The notes: generated by a model not told the origin, from the letters alone. A stretch of DNA of 10,894 nt from Candidatus Coatesiibacteriota bacterium (GCA_016929465.1 JAFGIT010000057.1:1-10894); one strand, 5' to 3'. Numbered from the stretch's first letter, positions 1 through 7,256 are shown. Numbers and translations are program-made.

Positions 1-1
1 A

Positions 2-2878
2 AGGTGCGATTGCAGCGATATGACGATCGACAATTGCGTCATATCGGACAATAGAGCCGATTGCGGAGGCGGCATATACGGCCCCGGCAAAGACTATTGG
101 GTCACCATCTGGAACAGCAAGATTCTCTACAATCACGCAGACGCTGGCTCTGGAGGAGGAATAGCCTACTGCTACGGGGCCATCTTGAGCTGCAACATCG
201 AAGATAATACAAGCGTCGGCGATGGCGGCGGCCTCTTCTACTGCGGCTGGGACATCGACGATTGTTGGATTGCATGGAACGCCGCGGAAGGGAATGGCGG
301 TGGCCTAGACAGCTGCGATGGGACGATTCGATACACCACCGTCTCCGACAATACGGCGGGCAACGAGGGAGGTGGATTGGCCGGCAGCGAGGCGGTAATA
401 CACGACAGCTCAATCTCTTCCAATTACGCCGACTCCGCAGGCGGTGGGCTCGCCTGGTGCGGACAGACCATTTTTAATTGCGAAATGGTCTTGAATGAAA
501 CCGACGGTGACGGCGGTGGATTCTATGAGTGCCACGGCACGATAAGAGACTGCCAGCTCAGTGAACACTGGGCGGGTCATGATGGCGGCGCTATCTTCGC
601 CTGCCACGGCACCATCATTAATTGCCTCTTCTACAATTGGAACCACGCCGGGAACGAAGGCGGCGCCATCTATGGGTGCAATGGCCGAATCCTCAATTGC
701 ACAGTTACCGACAACGGGGCCGATTATTACGGCGGTGGGCTTGACAATTGCCACGGTGAGATAACAAACTGCATTGTCTGGGATAACTGGGCGACATACG
801 ATCCTGAAGTCTCGGATTGCGATGAGATAACTTACTGCTGCATCAAGGATTGGAGTGGCGGCGGTGACGGCAATATCAGCGACGATCCGGAGTTTGCGAG
901 CGGGCCCGAGGGCGATTTCTATCTCAGTCAGACTGCGGCGGGCGAGGGAAACGACAGCCCTTGTTTGGACACGGGCAGCGACCTGGCCTCGACCCTCGGC
1001 TTGGACAATTGCACGACCAGAACGGACAGCTCTCCTGACGCAAACCAAGTGGATATGGGCTTCCACTACGGCAGCAGCAGGTCGTCGGACTTCTACGTCG
1101 ATGAATCGGGCAATGACACGGACAACGACGGACGAACCTGGGCAACAGCTTTTGGAAGTATCGAATGTGCGCTCTCTGCGTGCTCCGGTTCGATACCCAA
1201 CACGGTTCACGTCTCCGCGGGAGAGTACGTCAGAAATCTGACCATGAAGAGCTATGTGACGCTCTTGGGCGGCTACCCCAGGCTGGGTGGAGCGCGCAAC
1301 TCCAGCATCCATGAGACGGTTATCAATGGTGGCTCTGATGGCTCTGTCATCACGATCGACTCCCTAGAATCAGTGAGAATCGATGGCTTCACAATCAAGA
1401 ATGGTTACGCAGAGAAGGGCGGCGGGATATTCTGCTACAATAGCTCACCGTCGATCATGAGCAACCTGATCACGTTGAACTACGCGTTCGCCAGCGATGG
1501 CTACAGAGGTCTTGGTGGCGGGATATACTGCGAAGACTGCTCGCCTGAGATATGCAACAACCGTTTTGTCGAGAATGTAGCGACCGGTAGTGGTCAAGGC
1601 AGCTGCCACGGTGGCGGGATATGCTGCAACACTGCTTCACCGACCGTTACCGGCAACGAGTTCGAAGGCAACGTGGCGGCTCTGCTTGGTGGCGCGATTA
1701 TGTGCGACCATAACAGCTCGCCTTATGTCTGCGGCAACACAATAACCGGCAACTACGCATGGAGTCAGGGCGGCGCAATAAGCTGTGACAACGGCAGTTC
1801 ACCGTTGATCAAAGGGAACTCAATCACCTCAAACACCTCAGATGGCTGTGCTGGGATATCCTGTTTCCAGAGCAGCTCGCCGCAGATCATCGACAACGTC
1901 ATCGCAGACAACGTGTCGGATGGCGGCTTAGGTGGCGCGATTCTGTGCTATTCATACAGCTCACCCGATCCCGTCAATAACAACCTGATCTACGGCAATT
2001 CCGCAAGGCGAGGCGGCGCGATCTACTGCCAGTACTACTCTTCGCCAAGGATAACCAATTGCACGATCGCGGATAACGTCGCGACCGACACAGGCGGCGG
2101 GCTCTTCGTTGCCACATCCGACTGCGGCCCTATTATCAGGAACTGCATCCTGTGGGGCAACTCGCCCTATCAGATTGCCGGCGGAGACGCAAGAGGCGTT
2201 CAGGTGTATTACACCGACATTCAGGACGGCTGGACGGGAACCGGCTCCAACAACATAGACAAAGACCCTGAATTCGTGCCAACTGGCGATGCACCTTACA
2301 CCTACTACATCGCGCATGAAGGTGTCCAGGCCGGTAACTCGCCTTGCGTGGACGCTGGTCAAGGCTCCCTTGGAGACTATGACCTCGGCAATGGGAACAC
2401 AACTTGCACCGATGGTCGCATGGACGAAAATGACGATGGTGACGAGGACACTGGCCCCATCGACATGGGTTACCACTACTCGGCCAAATACAGCGGCGAC
2501 GGAAACACCTACATCGACTTGATCTCCTTTGCCGCCGAATCAAATGGCTCGAGCATCATACTGAACTGGGAAACCGGCACGGAGATCGACAACGCCGGGT
2601 TCGTTGTTTTCAGAGGGACTGCCTCGACCGACGGGTATGCCCGGATAAGCGAATTGATAGCAGCCAAGGGCGGACCAACAGACGGCGCCTCGTATAGCTT
2701 CATCGACAGTGATGTTGCGGCGGGCGTTGATTACATCTACTGGCTCGTTGACATTGAGACAACAGGCGAGTGGACGGCTCATGGTCCGGTCTCTGCCAGG
2801 CTGCAGATACATTCAGACAGCCCTGAAAGCCTATTTCACATCGACAGGCCTGAAAACCCGTCATACGCCGCCAGATAG
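2..2878 (+). CDS. Giant secreted parallel beta-helix repeat protein with fibronectin-like C-terminal domain (5' end outside window)
   Basis: The frame is open to the window edge, and the codons before the first ATG (20) read RCDCSD, which fits the repeat pattern, so the true start lies upstream. Numbering here is from that ATG. Residues 45-260 are near-perfect 24-residue repeats beginning GG(G/A) with Cys at repeat positions 7 and 14, followed by a cap (289-350) with DPEF, SPCLD and MGFHY. A second helix module starts near 357 (DFYVDESGND) and has different repeats (GG-x-I-x-C...SSP...N...N) to about 714, with a matching cap (749-820: DPEF, SPCVD, MGYHY). Residues 831-930 resemble a fibronectin type III-like domain (ILNWETGTEIDNAGF). 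Such proteins are normally exported and bind or cleave polysaccharides or act as adhesins. I see no catalytic residues, dockerin or sorting signal. The signal peptide would be outside the window. Fold is confident; the role is unknown. Confidence 0.88.
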   Translation, partial: RCDCSDMTIDNCVISDNRADCGGGIYGPGKDYWVTIWNSKILYNHADAGSGGGIAYCYGAILSCNIEDNTSVGDGGGLFYCGWDIDDCWIAWNAAEGNGGGLDSCDGTIRYTTVSDNTAGNEGGGLAGSEAVIHDSSISSNYADSAGGGLAWCGQTIFNCEMVLNETDGDGGGFYECHGTIRDCQLSEHWAGHDGGAIFACHGTIINCLFYNWNHAGNEGGAIYGCNGRILNCTVTDNGADYYGGGLDNCHGEITNCIVWDNWATYDPEVSDCDEITYCCIKDWSGGGDGNISDDPEFASGPEGDFYLSQTAAGEGNDSPCLDTGSDLASTLGLDNCTTRTDSSPDANQVDMGFHYGSSRSSDFYVDESGNDTDNDGRTWATAFGSIECALSACSGSIPNTVHVSAGEYVRNLTMKSYVTLLGGYPRLGGARNSSIHETVINGGSDGSVITIDSLESVRIDGFTIKNGYAEKGGGIFCYNSSPSIMSNLITLNYAFASDGYRGLGGGIYCEDCSPEICNNRFVENVATGSGQGSCHGGGICCNTASPTVTGNEFEGNVAALLGGAIMCDHNSSPYVCGNTITGNYAWSQGGAISCDNGSSPLIKGNSITSNTSDGCAGISCFQSSSPQIIDNVIADNVSDGGLGGAILCYSYSSPDPVNNNLIYGNSARRGGAIYCQYYSSPRITNCTIADNVATDTGGGLFVATSDCGPIIRNCILWGNSPYQIAGGDARGVQVYYTDIQDGWTGTGSNNIDKDPEFVPTGDAPYTYYIAHEGVQAGNSPCVDAGQGSLGDYDLGNGNTTCTDGRMDENDDGDEDTGPIDMGYHYSAKYSGDGNTYIDLISFAAESNGSSIILNWETGTEIDNAGFVVFRGTASTDGYARISELIAAKGGPTDGASYSFIDSDVAAGVDYIYWLVDIETTGEWTAHGPVSARLQIHSDSPESLFHIDRPENPSYAAR

Positions 2879-2882
2879 GAGA
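2877..2882 (+). promoter_or_regulatory. Shine-Dalgarno of the 38-codon peptide gene
   Basis: AGGAGA overlaps the TAG stop of the beta-helix gene and lies 7 nt before the ATG at 2890. This ideal spacing is the main evidence that the short downstream ORF is translated, perhaps by ribosomes re-initiating after the upstream gene. Confidence 0.7.
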
Positions 2883-2889
2883 TGATTTC

Positions 2890-3006
2890 ATGAAGACGAC
2901 AACCTATGACAAACCGATAATAATGACACTCAGCGGTGATGCCATTCTGAGCACGCTTGGCCCGAGTCTATCGTGTACAGGCTTTGGTGGCTCAGCTAGC
3001 TGCTAG
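2890..3006 (+). CDS. Small peptide, putative RiPP-type precursor (38 aa)
   Basis: This ORF starts 11 bp after the beta-helix gene, with a well-spaced AGGAGA, and ends in TAG. The peptide begins MKTTTYDKPIIMTLSGD, continues AILSTL, and ends GPSLSCTGFGGSASC. The front is leader-like: it carries a YxxP motif (Y6, P9), known from lasso-peptide and other RRE-recognised leaders, and then an amphipathic stretch. The tail is rich in Gly, Ser and Cys, with C29 and C38 (last residue). In lasso leaders a Thr at -2 precedes a core Gly; here T22-L23-G24 fits, but the tail has no Asp or Glu to close a lasso ring. No modifying enzyme or transporter lies in the window. I do not recognise a named family. RiPP precursor is an inference; a small secreted or chance ORF is the alternative. 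Confidence 0.55.
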   Translation: MKTTTYDKPIIMTLSGDAILSTLGPSLSCTGFGGSASC

Positions 3007-3010
3007 TTAG

Positions 3011-3080
3011 TTCAAAGTTCAAAGTTCAAAGTTCAAAGTTCAAAGTTCAAAGTTCAAAGTTCAAAATCTGAAGTTCAAAG
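3011..3080 (+). repeat. TTCAAAG heptamer tandem array
   Basis: Seven perfect TTCAAAG units run from 3011 to 3059, followed by a degenerate TTCAAAA (3060-3066), a short interruption, and one more TTCAAAG at 3074-3080. The array sits between the peptide gene and the terminator, so it should be in the 3' untranslated part of the transcript. Heptamer arrays of this sort are known from cyanobacteria (STRR) and, in my recollection, from several environmental phyla. They are short, direct and lack spacers, so this is not a CRISPR. Function is unknown; slipped-strand expansion is the likely origin. Confidence 0.95.
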
Positions 3081-3090
3081 TTGGATCGAT

Positions 3091-3121
3091 GGGGCGGAAG
3101 CAATTCCGCCCCCTTTTCTTT
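3091..3121 (+). terminator. Intrinsic terminator after the beta-helix/peptide unit
   Basis: A perfect 9-bp stem, GGGGCGGAA (3091-3099) with TTCCGCCCC (3104-3112), closes on a GCAA tetraloop (GNRA type) and is followed by CTTTTCTTT. This is a textbook Rho-independent terminator. It ends the transcript containing the beta-helix gene, the small peptide and the heptamer array. Confidence 0.9.
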
Positions 3122-3366
3122 GTCATCATGTGACGGCAGAGGGCACCTCGTCCATTCTCCTCTCGCGAAGCCAAATGACCTGCATAGAGAGCTGCTAGGG
3201 CTCGCCCTGGCGTTTCGTACCGAGATAAATAATCGCATCTCTGCTCGATTCGGGCATTCATCTCTGGCGAGGCTTGCAAAATGGCCTCCAATAAGGAAAA
3301 CTCTACCTATAACGTAAGTATCTCGCTAAACCTTATTTTGCTCTCAAAGGAGTTGGAGGATCGACG
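3122..3366. other. Intergenic stretch upstream of the signalling operon
   Basis: No convincing gene or RNA is visible here. A promoter for the downstream operon is expected. TATAAC at 3308-3313 could be a -10 box, but no good -35 lies 16-18 bp upstream; TTGCAA at 3274-3279 has no matching -10. The stretch ends with GGAGGA (3355-3360), 6 nt before the ATG of the coiled-coil gene. Confidence 0.4.
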
Positions 3367-3933
3367 ATGAGCCCAGAGAAAAAGCCCAATCCCGAAGACA
3401 AGTCCAAACATGACGCAATTGGTGGGGAGAGTCTCGACAGCGTAAGAAATATCCTCTTTGGCGCGCAGATGCGGGATATAGAGAAGAAGTTCTCAAACCT
3501 CGAAACACGAGTGACCAAGGAGATAAGCAACCTCGGCGACAGTATGAGCAAACGCATGGACTCCCTCGAGAAGCATTTCAAAGGCGAGGTCGAGGCCCTC
3601 AATTCAGGTTTGAAAGCTGAGCAAAAGAAGCGCGATGAGCAAGCCAAGACCACTTCTCAGCACTTCGACGAAATCGAGAAATCAATCGCTGAGCATCGGG
3701 ATGAGAATTCCAAGGCGTTGCGCGAGATCAGGGAGCAGATACTCGACCAGTCGAAGACACTGAGAGATGAGATTGGCCGTAAATACGAGGAGATCGCAGA
3801 TGCCCTCAATCGGGAAGCCGAAGACCTTAAATGCGGCAAAGTGGACCGCTCCGAGCTAGGTTCAATCCTAGCAGAGCTCGGCATGCGGTTATGCAGCGAC
3901 GAGCGGTCTGAAGGAAGTCCCGAGCAGGCGTGA
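3367..3933 (+). CDS. Coiled-coil protein, first gene of the GTPase/OmpA operon
   Basis: A 188-residue soluble protein with no signal peptide or membrane segment. After a polar N-terminus comes a conserved-looking motif, LDSVRNILFGAQMRDIEKKF (23-42). Residues of about 35-155 are highly charged with heptad hydrophobics, indicating a long coiled coil. A separate C-terminal motif, KVDRSELGSILAELGMRL (158-175), may be a docking helix. The start is supported by GGAGGA 6 nt upstream. The next gene begins 7 bp after the TGA stop, so they are very likely co-transcribed and translationally coupled. From memory, proteins with this ILFGAQ-type motif accompany OmpA-like and small-GTPase genes in other bacteria. 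A scaffold or adaptor for the GTPase or for the cytoplasmic part of the membrane protein is an inference; no biochemical role is established to my knowledge. Confidence 0.85.
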   Translation: MSPEKKPNPEDKSKHDAIGGESLDSVRNILFGAQMRDIEKKFSNLETRVTKEISNLGDSMSKRMDSLEKHFKGEVEALNSGLKAEQKKRDEQAKTTSQHFDEIEKSIAEHRDENSKALREIREQILDQSKTLRDEIGRKYEEIADALNREAEDLKCGKVDRSELGSILAELGMRLCSDERSEGSPEQA

Positions 3934-3940
3934 TCTGCAA

Positions 3941-5716
3941 ATGAGCGGCTCCGCAAAAGACATACCAGAAGATTCTCCCCCTGGTTCAGGTGAATCGCCC
4001 GAAGAGCGAGAGCTTGCAAGGCTTCGTGAGATTATCAACGGGCCGGAGCGGAAAGAGCTGGAGAATCTGAAGAAGCGCCTGGATGACCCAAGAGTGCGCG
4101 CCCGGGAAATAGCCAGCAACCTGCCCGAGGCTTTCGCACTTCACACCGATTCAGGTGGAAGGCTTACCAAGGCCCTAATGCCCTCTGTCGAGGAAGCTCT
4201 TCAAATCTCCGTAAATCGCAACCGTAAGAGCCTGGCCGCGGTGATTTTCCCACTGATGGGGCCCGCGATCAGGAAAGCCATCTCAAGCGCGATCCGCGAG
4301 ATGATCCAATCGCTGAACAAAGCTTTAGAGCATGGCTTGTCCATCAGAGGCCTGCGTTGGAGGATAGAGGCGATCCGAACTGGGAAGAGCTTTGCAGAAG
4401 TAGTGCTCTTTCATACGCTTGCTTACCGAGTCGAACAGCTCTTCCTTATCCACAAGGAAACCGGTCTGCTGCTCCAGCACGTCTCCGCCGGGTCAGTTAT
4501 GGTCATGGATAGCGATCTTGTGTCGGGTATGCTTACGGCGATTCAGGATTTCGTTCGTGATTCATTCTCGTCAAAGGAAGGAGATACTCTCCAGACAATG
4601 CAGGTCGGTGATCTGACTGTCTGGATAGAGGACGGCCCCGAGGCTGTATTGGCTGCGGTAATAAGGGGCGAAGCTCCAGAGGAACTCAAATCGAGACTCA
4701 CCGAGACCCTCGAGAGCGTTCACTCGATGTTCGCATCAGAATTATCCTCTATGGATGGCGACACGTCTCAATTCGATCGCACCAGGCCGATCCTCGAGGA
4801 GTGCCTGATCGAGGCCGCGGCAGAGAATAAGAAAAAGCGAACGCTCTCCTTGCCGTTCATTTTGGTGGTCCTGGTCATTCTATCCGGCGCGGTCTATTGG
4901 TCGGCGCTCCGGATTGGCGAGGGCAAGCGCTGGGACGAGTGTATAGCGAGGCTAAATGGCGAGAGTGGAATTGTGATTACCTCCGTGACGAAGGATAGAG
5001 GTAAGCATATAGTCAGAGGCCTGCGAGATCCCCTGGCTGCGGACCCTGCCGCTATTTTGGCAGAAAGCGGAATCCCGGTTGACCAGGTTGAGGCGACATG
5101 GCTCCCGTATCAATCGCTGGCACCTGACTTCATCCTGAAGCGAGCGAGACGACTGCTTCTTCCTCCGACTGGCGTATATCTCTCACTCGAAGAAAGCGTC
5201 CTCCATGTATCTGGGAGTACTCACCACAAATGGATTTTGCGAGCGCGGGAGATAGCCATGATGGTTCAGGGTGTTGACTCCTATGACGATTCCGGACTTA
5301 GGGATTTGGATCTACCGAGATTGGAGCACGCCGTCGAGGCAATTCAAAATTACGTGGTCCGTTTTCAGCTCGGCAGCACCCAGTATGCCGACGGACAGCA
5401 GGATGTCATTGACGGTCTAAAAAGAGATGTGAAGCAGCTGTATTCTCTGGCAGCCCTGTTCGGGAAGTCAGTGGATATCAGAATAGTAGGTCATACGGAT
5501 TCTACCGGCACCGAGGCTGTCAACGCAGAGCTGAGCCTGGATAGAGCAAAAGCGATATCGCAGGAATTGCAGTCCGTTGGTCCCCGGATCAGTATGCGGT
5601 TCAAGGGGGTGGGCTCATCAGAACCTGTGAGGGCGGAGGCAACGGATGAGGATAGGATCCTGAACCGAAGTGTGACCTTTGAAGTCGAATTGATAGAAAT
5701 GAGTAGTCCGGAGTAA
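3941..5716 (+). CDS. Inner-membrane protein with large cytoplasmic domain and OmpA-like peptidoglycan-binding domain
   Basis: 591 residues. An acidic, charged N-terminus (1-50) is followed by a long globular cytoplasmic part with the stretches FPLMGPAIRKAI (103-114) and RGLRWRIEAIRTG (136-148). Residues of about 164-266 (FLIHKETGLLLQHV, then SGMLTAIQDFVRDSF, then VGDLTVWIE) resemble roadblock/longin-type domains that regulate small GTPases. One transmembrane helix follows (302-322) after a KKKR stop, so the C-terminal part should be periplasmic. Residues 324-445 look like one or two BON-like modules. The OmpA-like domain (about 472-585) keeps GHTD (517-520) and LSLDRA, with D520 and R535 matching the diaminopimelate-binding Asp and Arg of OmpA. 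No strong Shine-Dalgarno is seen, so translation is probably coupled to the gene 7 bp upstream. It likely links the cell wall to the GTPase encoded next door. Confidence 0.88.
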   Translation: MSGSAKDIPEDSPPGSGESPEERELARLREIINGPERKELENLKKRLDDPRVRAREIASNLPEAFALHTDSGGRLTKALMPSVEEALQISVNRNRKSLAAVIFPLMGPAIRKAISSAIREMIQSLNKALEHGLSIRGLRWRIEAIRTGKSFAEVVLFHTLAYRVEQLFLIHKETGLLLQHVSAGSVMVMDSDLVSGMLTAIQDFVRDSFSSKEGDTLQTMQVGDLTVWIEDGPEAVLAAVIRGEAPEELKSRLTETLESVHSMFASELSSMDGDTSQFDRTRPILEECLIEAAAENKKKRTLSLPFILVVLVILSGAVYWSALRIGEGKRWDECIARLNGESGIVITSVTKDRGKHIVRGLRDPLAADPAAILAESGIPVDQVEATWLPYQSLAPDFILKRARRLLLPPTGVYLSLEESVLHVSGSTHHKWILRAREIAMMVQGVDSYDDSGLRDLDLPRLEHAVEAIQNYVVRFQLGSTQYADGQQDVIDGLKRDVKQLYSLAALFGKSVDIRIVGHTDSTGTEAVNAELSLDRAKAISQELQSVGPRISMRFKGVGSSEPVRAEATDEDRILNRSVTFEVELIEMSSPE

Positions 5717-5724
5717 GCGAACAG

Positions 5725-6228
5725 ATGATCAAGAAGAAAGTGTGCATGTTGGGTTCATTTGCAGTCGGGAAGACCAGCCTTGTCAGGCAGTTTGTGCAGG
5801 GCATTTTTTCGGACAAATACTTGACGACGGTCGGGGTGAAGATCGACAAGAAGACCATCGAGTTGGCCGGCGAAGAAGTACAGATGATGCTGTGGGACAT
5901 TGCCGGTGAGGATGGTTTCCAACGTATCCAGACAACCTACCTGCGCGGCATGGCAGGCTATATTCTCGTTGTCGATGGGACGCGCAGGTCAACCCTCGAG
6001 GAGGCAAAGAACATCTTCCTCAGAATCGATGAGATGGACATAGGCTCCGTACCCCATGTCGTCTTTCTCAACAAGATAGACCTGACCGATGAGTGGGAAC
6101 TCAAAGGCGAAGACATCGCATCCCTTAACGAGATCGAAGCACGCGCCTTCAAAACCAGCGCCAAGACGAACGAGGGATTGGAGGAGGGCTTTTTGAATCT
6201 TGCGGAGATGATGGTGAAACAAGGATGA
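5725..6228 (+). CDS. Ras/Rab-like small GTPase
   Basis: 167 residues, a complete single-domain G protein of normal length. P-loop GSFAVGKTS is at 10-18, switch I is around YLTTVGVKI (32-40, candidate Thr34/35), G3 is WDIAGED (57-63), G4 is NKID (116-119), and G5 is TSAKT (144-148). Residue numbering nearly matches Ras, so F12 and A13 stand where Ras has G12 and G13, and E62 stands where Ras has the catalytic Gln61; low intrinsic hydrolysis and dependence on a partner are therefore plausible. There is no C-terminal prenylation cysteine. The ribosome binding site GGAG (5710-5713) overlaps the end of the membrane-protein gene, 11 nt before this start. The stop overlaps the next gene's start as ATGA. 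It belongs to the bacterial Rab-like GTPases related to, but distinct from, MglA. Its effector is probably the neighbouring membrane protein or cyclase (inference). Confidence 0.93.
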   Translation: MIKKKVCMLGSFAVGKTSLVRQFVQGIFSDKYLTTVGVKIDKKTIELAGEEVQMMLWDIAGEDGFQRIQTTYLRGMAGYILVVDGTRRSTLEEAKNIFLRIDEMDIGSVPHVVFLNKIDLTDEWELKGEDIASLNEIEARAFKTSAKTNEGLEEGFLNLAEMMVKQG

Positions 6229-7256
6229 GGGACCTACCGCAGGCGGTCACAGATTACATCTTTGGCCTCACGATAGAAGCAACTCGCAAGAGGTCTCCCG
6301 CATATCTTCTCGGTGACGGTGAGGGGCGGCTTATCGAATTCGGCGGGAAACTGGCTCTCTATGGCATAAATAATCCCGAGCTCGGCGTACACATCGACCA
6401 ACAGGTCGAGTATCTTGCCGGTTTTCTTCCCCTCGAAGGAGAGCCCGTCGTGTTGCCTTGCCTGAAATGCGGCGACGGCGTTTCGACCGACTTGCACATA
6501 TTCTCGGGCGAAGGGGGGGATTGGATTCTATTTCTCGAGTCAACTGAGATCGAAGCAACGCAGCAGGAAATCCAGCAGCATGCACATGAGCTTAGCCTTA
6601 ACAAGGAAAAGCAATCAAGGATGCTCTCTCAGTTTCTTGGAGACCAGGTAGCGCAGGGGCTGGAGGACGGGAAGTTCGACATAAAAAAAGGAGGCGAGAG
6701 GAGGAATCTGACCATCCTCTTCGCCGATATCCGTGACTTCACACCGTTCAGTGAAAACCACAGCCCACAGGCGGTATTCAGGACCCTGAACATTTACATC
6801 CGCAGCATGATGGAGACCCTGGCAGGCGAAGCCAGCTCCCTGAACGCAATTGTAGGGGACCAGGTCATGGCAGTCTTCGGAATATTTTCTGCAGCAGCAT
6901 CCCACCAGTTCCGGGCGGTCGGAGCATCTCTCAAGATGATCGAGAAGGTGAATGAGCTCTATGAAGAGCGCAAGAGATGGAATCTCCCAGCACTTAGAAT
7001 CGGTATCGGGGTGTCATCAGGACCTGTGGCGATTGGGATACTGGGGACGAAGGAACGCAAGACGCTAACCGTAATAGGCCACTATGTGAACCTCGCCGCC
7101 CGTTTGCAGAGCCTTGCCTCTCCCGGTGAGATACTCATCGATAAAAACACCTACGATAATATCCGCAGCTACAGGCGCTTCTTTAGCCCGACTACGCTCG
7201 AGTGCAAAGGTATCGTCTCTCCAGTAAAGACCTTCTCCAATATGGGGAAGAACTGA
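6225..7256 (+). CDS. Class III adenylate/guanylate cyclase-like protein with N-terminal sensor domain
   Basis: 343 residues. Residues 1-110 are probably a PAS-like sensor (PAYLLGDGEGRLIEFGGK at 25-42), with a CLKC pair at C79/C82. A helical linker (111-150) leads to the cyclase homology domain (about 158-330). Both metal-binding aspartates are present: D168 in FADIRDF and D212 in VGDQVMAVFG. The transition-state Asn and Arg are also present: N289 and R293 in VNLAAR. The base-recognition residues are not canonical: the usual Lys before the second metal site is A208, and the usual Asp after VIG is H286. Substrate (ATP, GTP or other) therefore cannot be predicted. No transmembrane segment is seen, so it is cytoplasmic. 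Its ATG overlaps the GTPase stop, which implies translational coupling and a shared function. It is the last gene before a terminator. Confidence 0.9.
   Translation: MRDLPQAVTDYIFGLTIEATRKRSPAYLLGDGEGRLIEFGGKLALYGINNPELGVHIDQQVEYLAGFLPLEGEPVVLPCLKCGDGVSTDLHIFSGEGGDWILFLESTEIEATQQEIQQHAHELSLNKEKQSRMLSQFLGDQVAQGLEDGKFDIKKGGERRNLTILFADIRDFTPFSENHSPQAVFRTLNIYIRSMMETLAGEASSLNAIVGDQVMAVFGIFSAAASHQFRAVGASLKMIEKVNELYEERKRWNLPALRIGIGVSSGPVAIGILGTKERKTLTVIGHYVNLAARLQSLASPGEILIDKNTYDNIRSYRRFFSPTTLECKGIVSPVKTFSNMGKN

Noticed and set aside
410-1312. 300-codon open frame antisense to the beta-helix gene
   Set aside because: It mirrors the repetitive codons of the beta-helix gene, has no recognisable domain, and its composition is explained by the sense strand.
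2890-3006. Canonical lasso peptide precursor
   Set aside because: YxxP and Thr(-2)-Gly(+1) fit, but the tail has no Asp or Glu at core positions 7-9 to form the ring, and no lasso enzymes are in the window.
3011-3080. CRISPR array
   Set aside because: The units are 7 bp direct repeats without spacers.
3061-3291. Open frames on both strands of the 3061-3317 intergenic region
   Set aside because: They cross the heptamer array or terminator, lack ribosome binding sites, and resemble no family I recognise.
3274-3313. Sigma-70 promoter for the signalling operon
   Set aside because: TTGCAA and TATAAC are 28 bp apart, and neither has a good partner at 16-18 bp.
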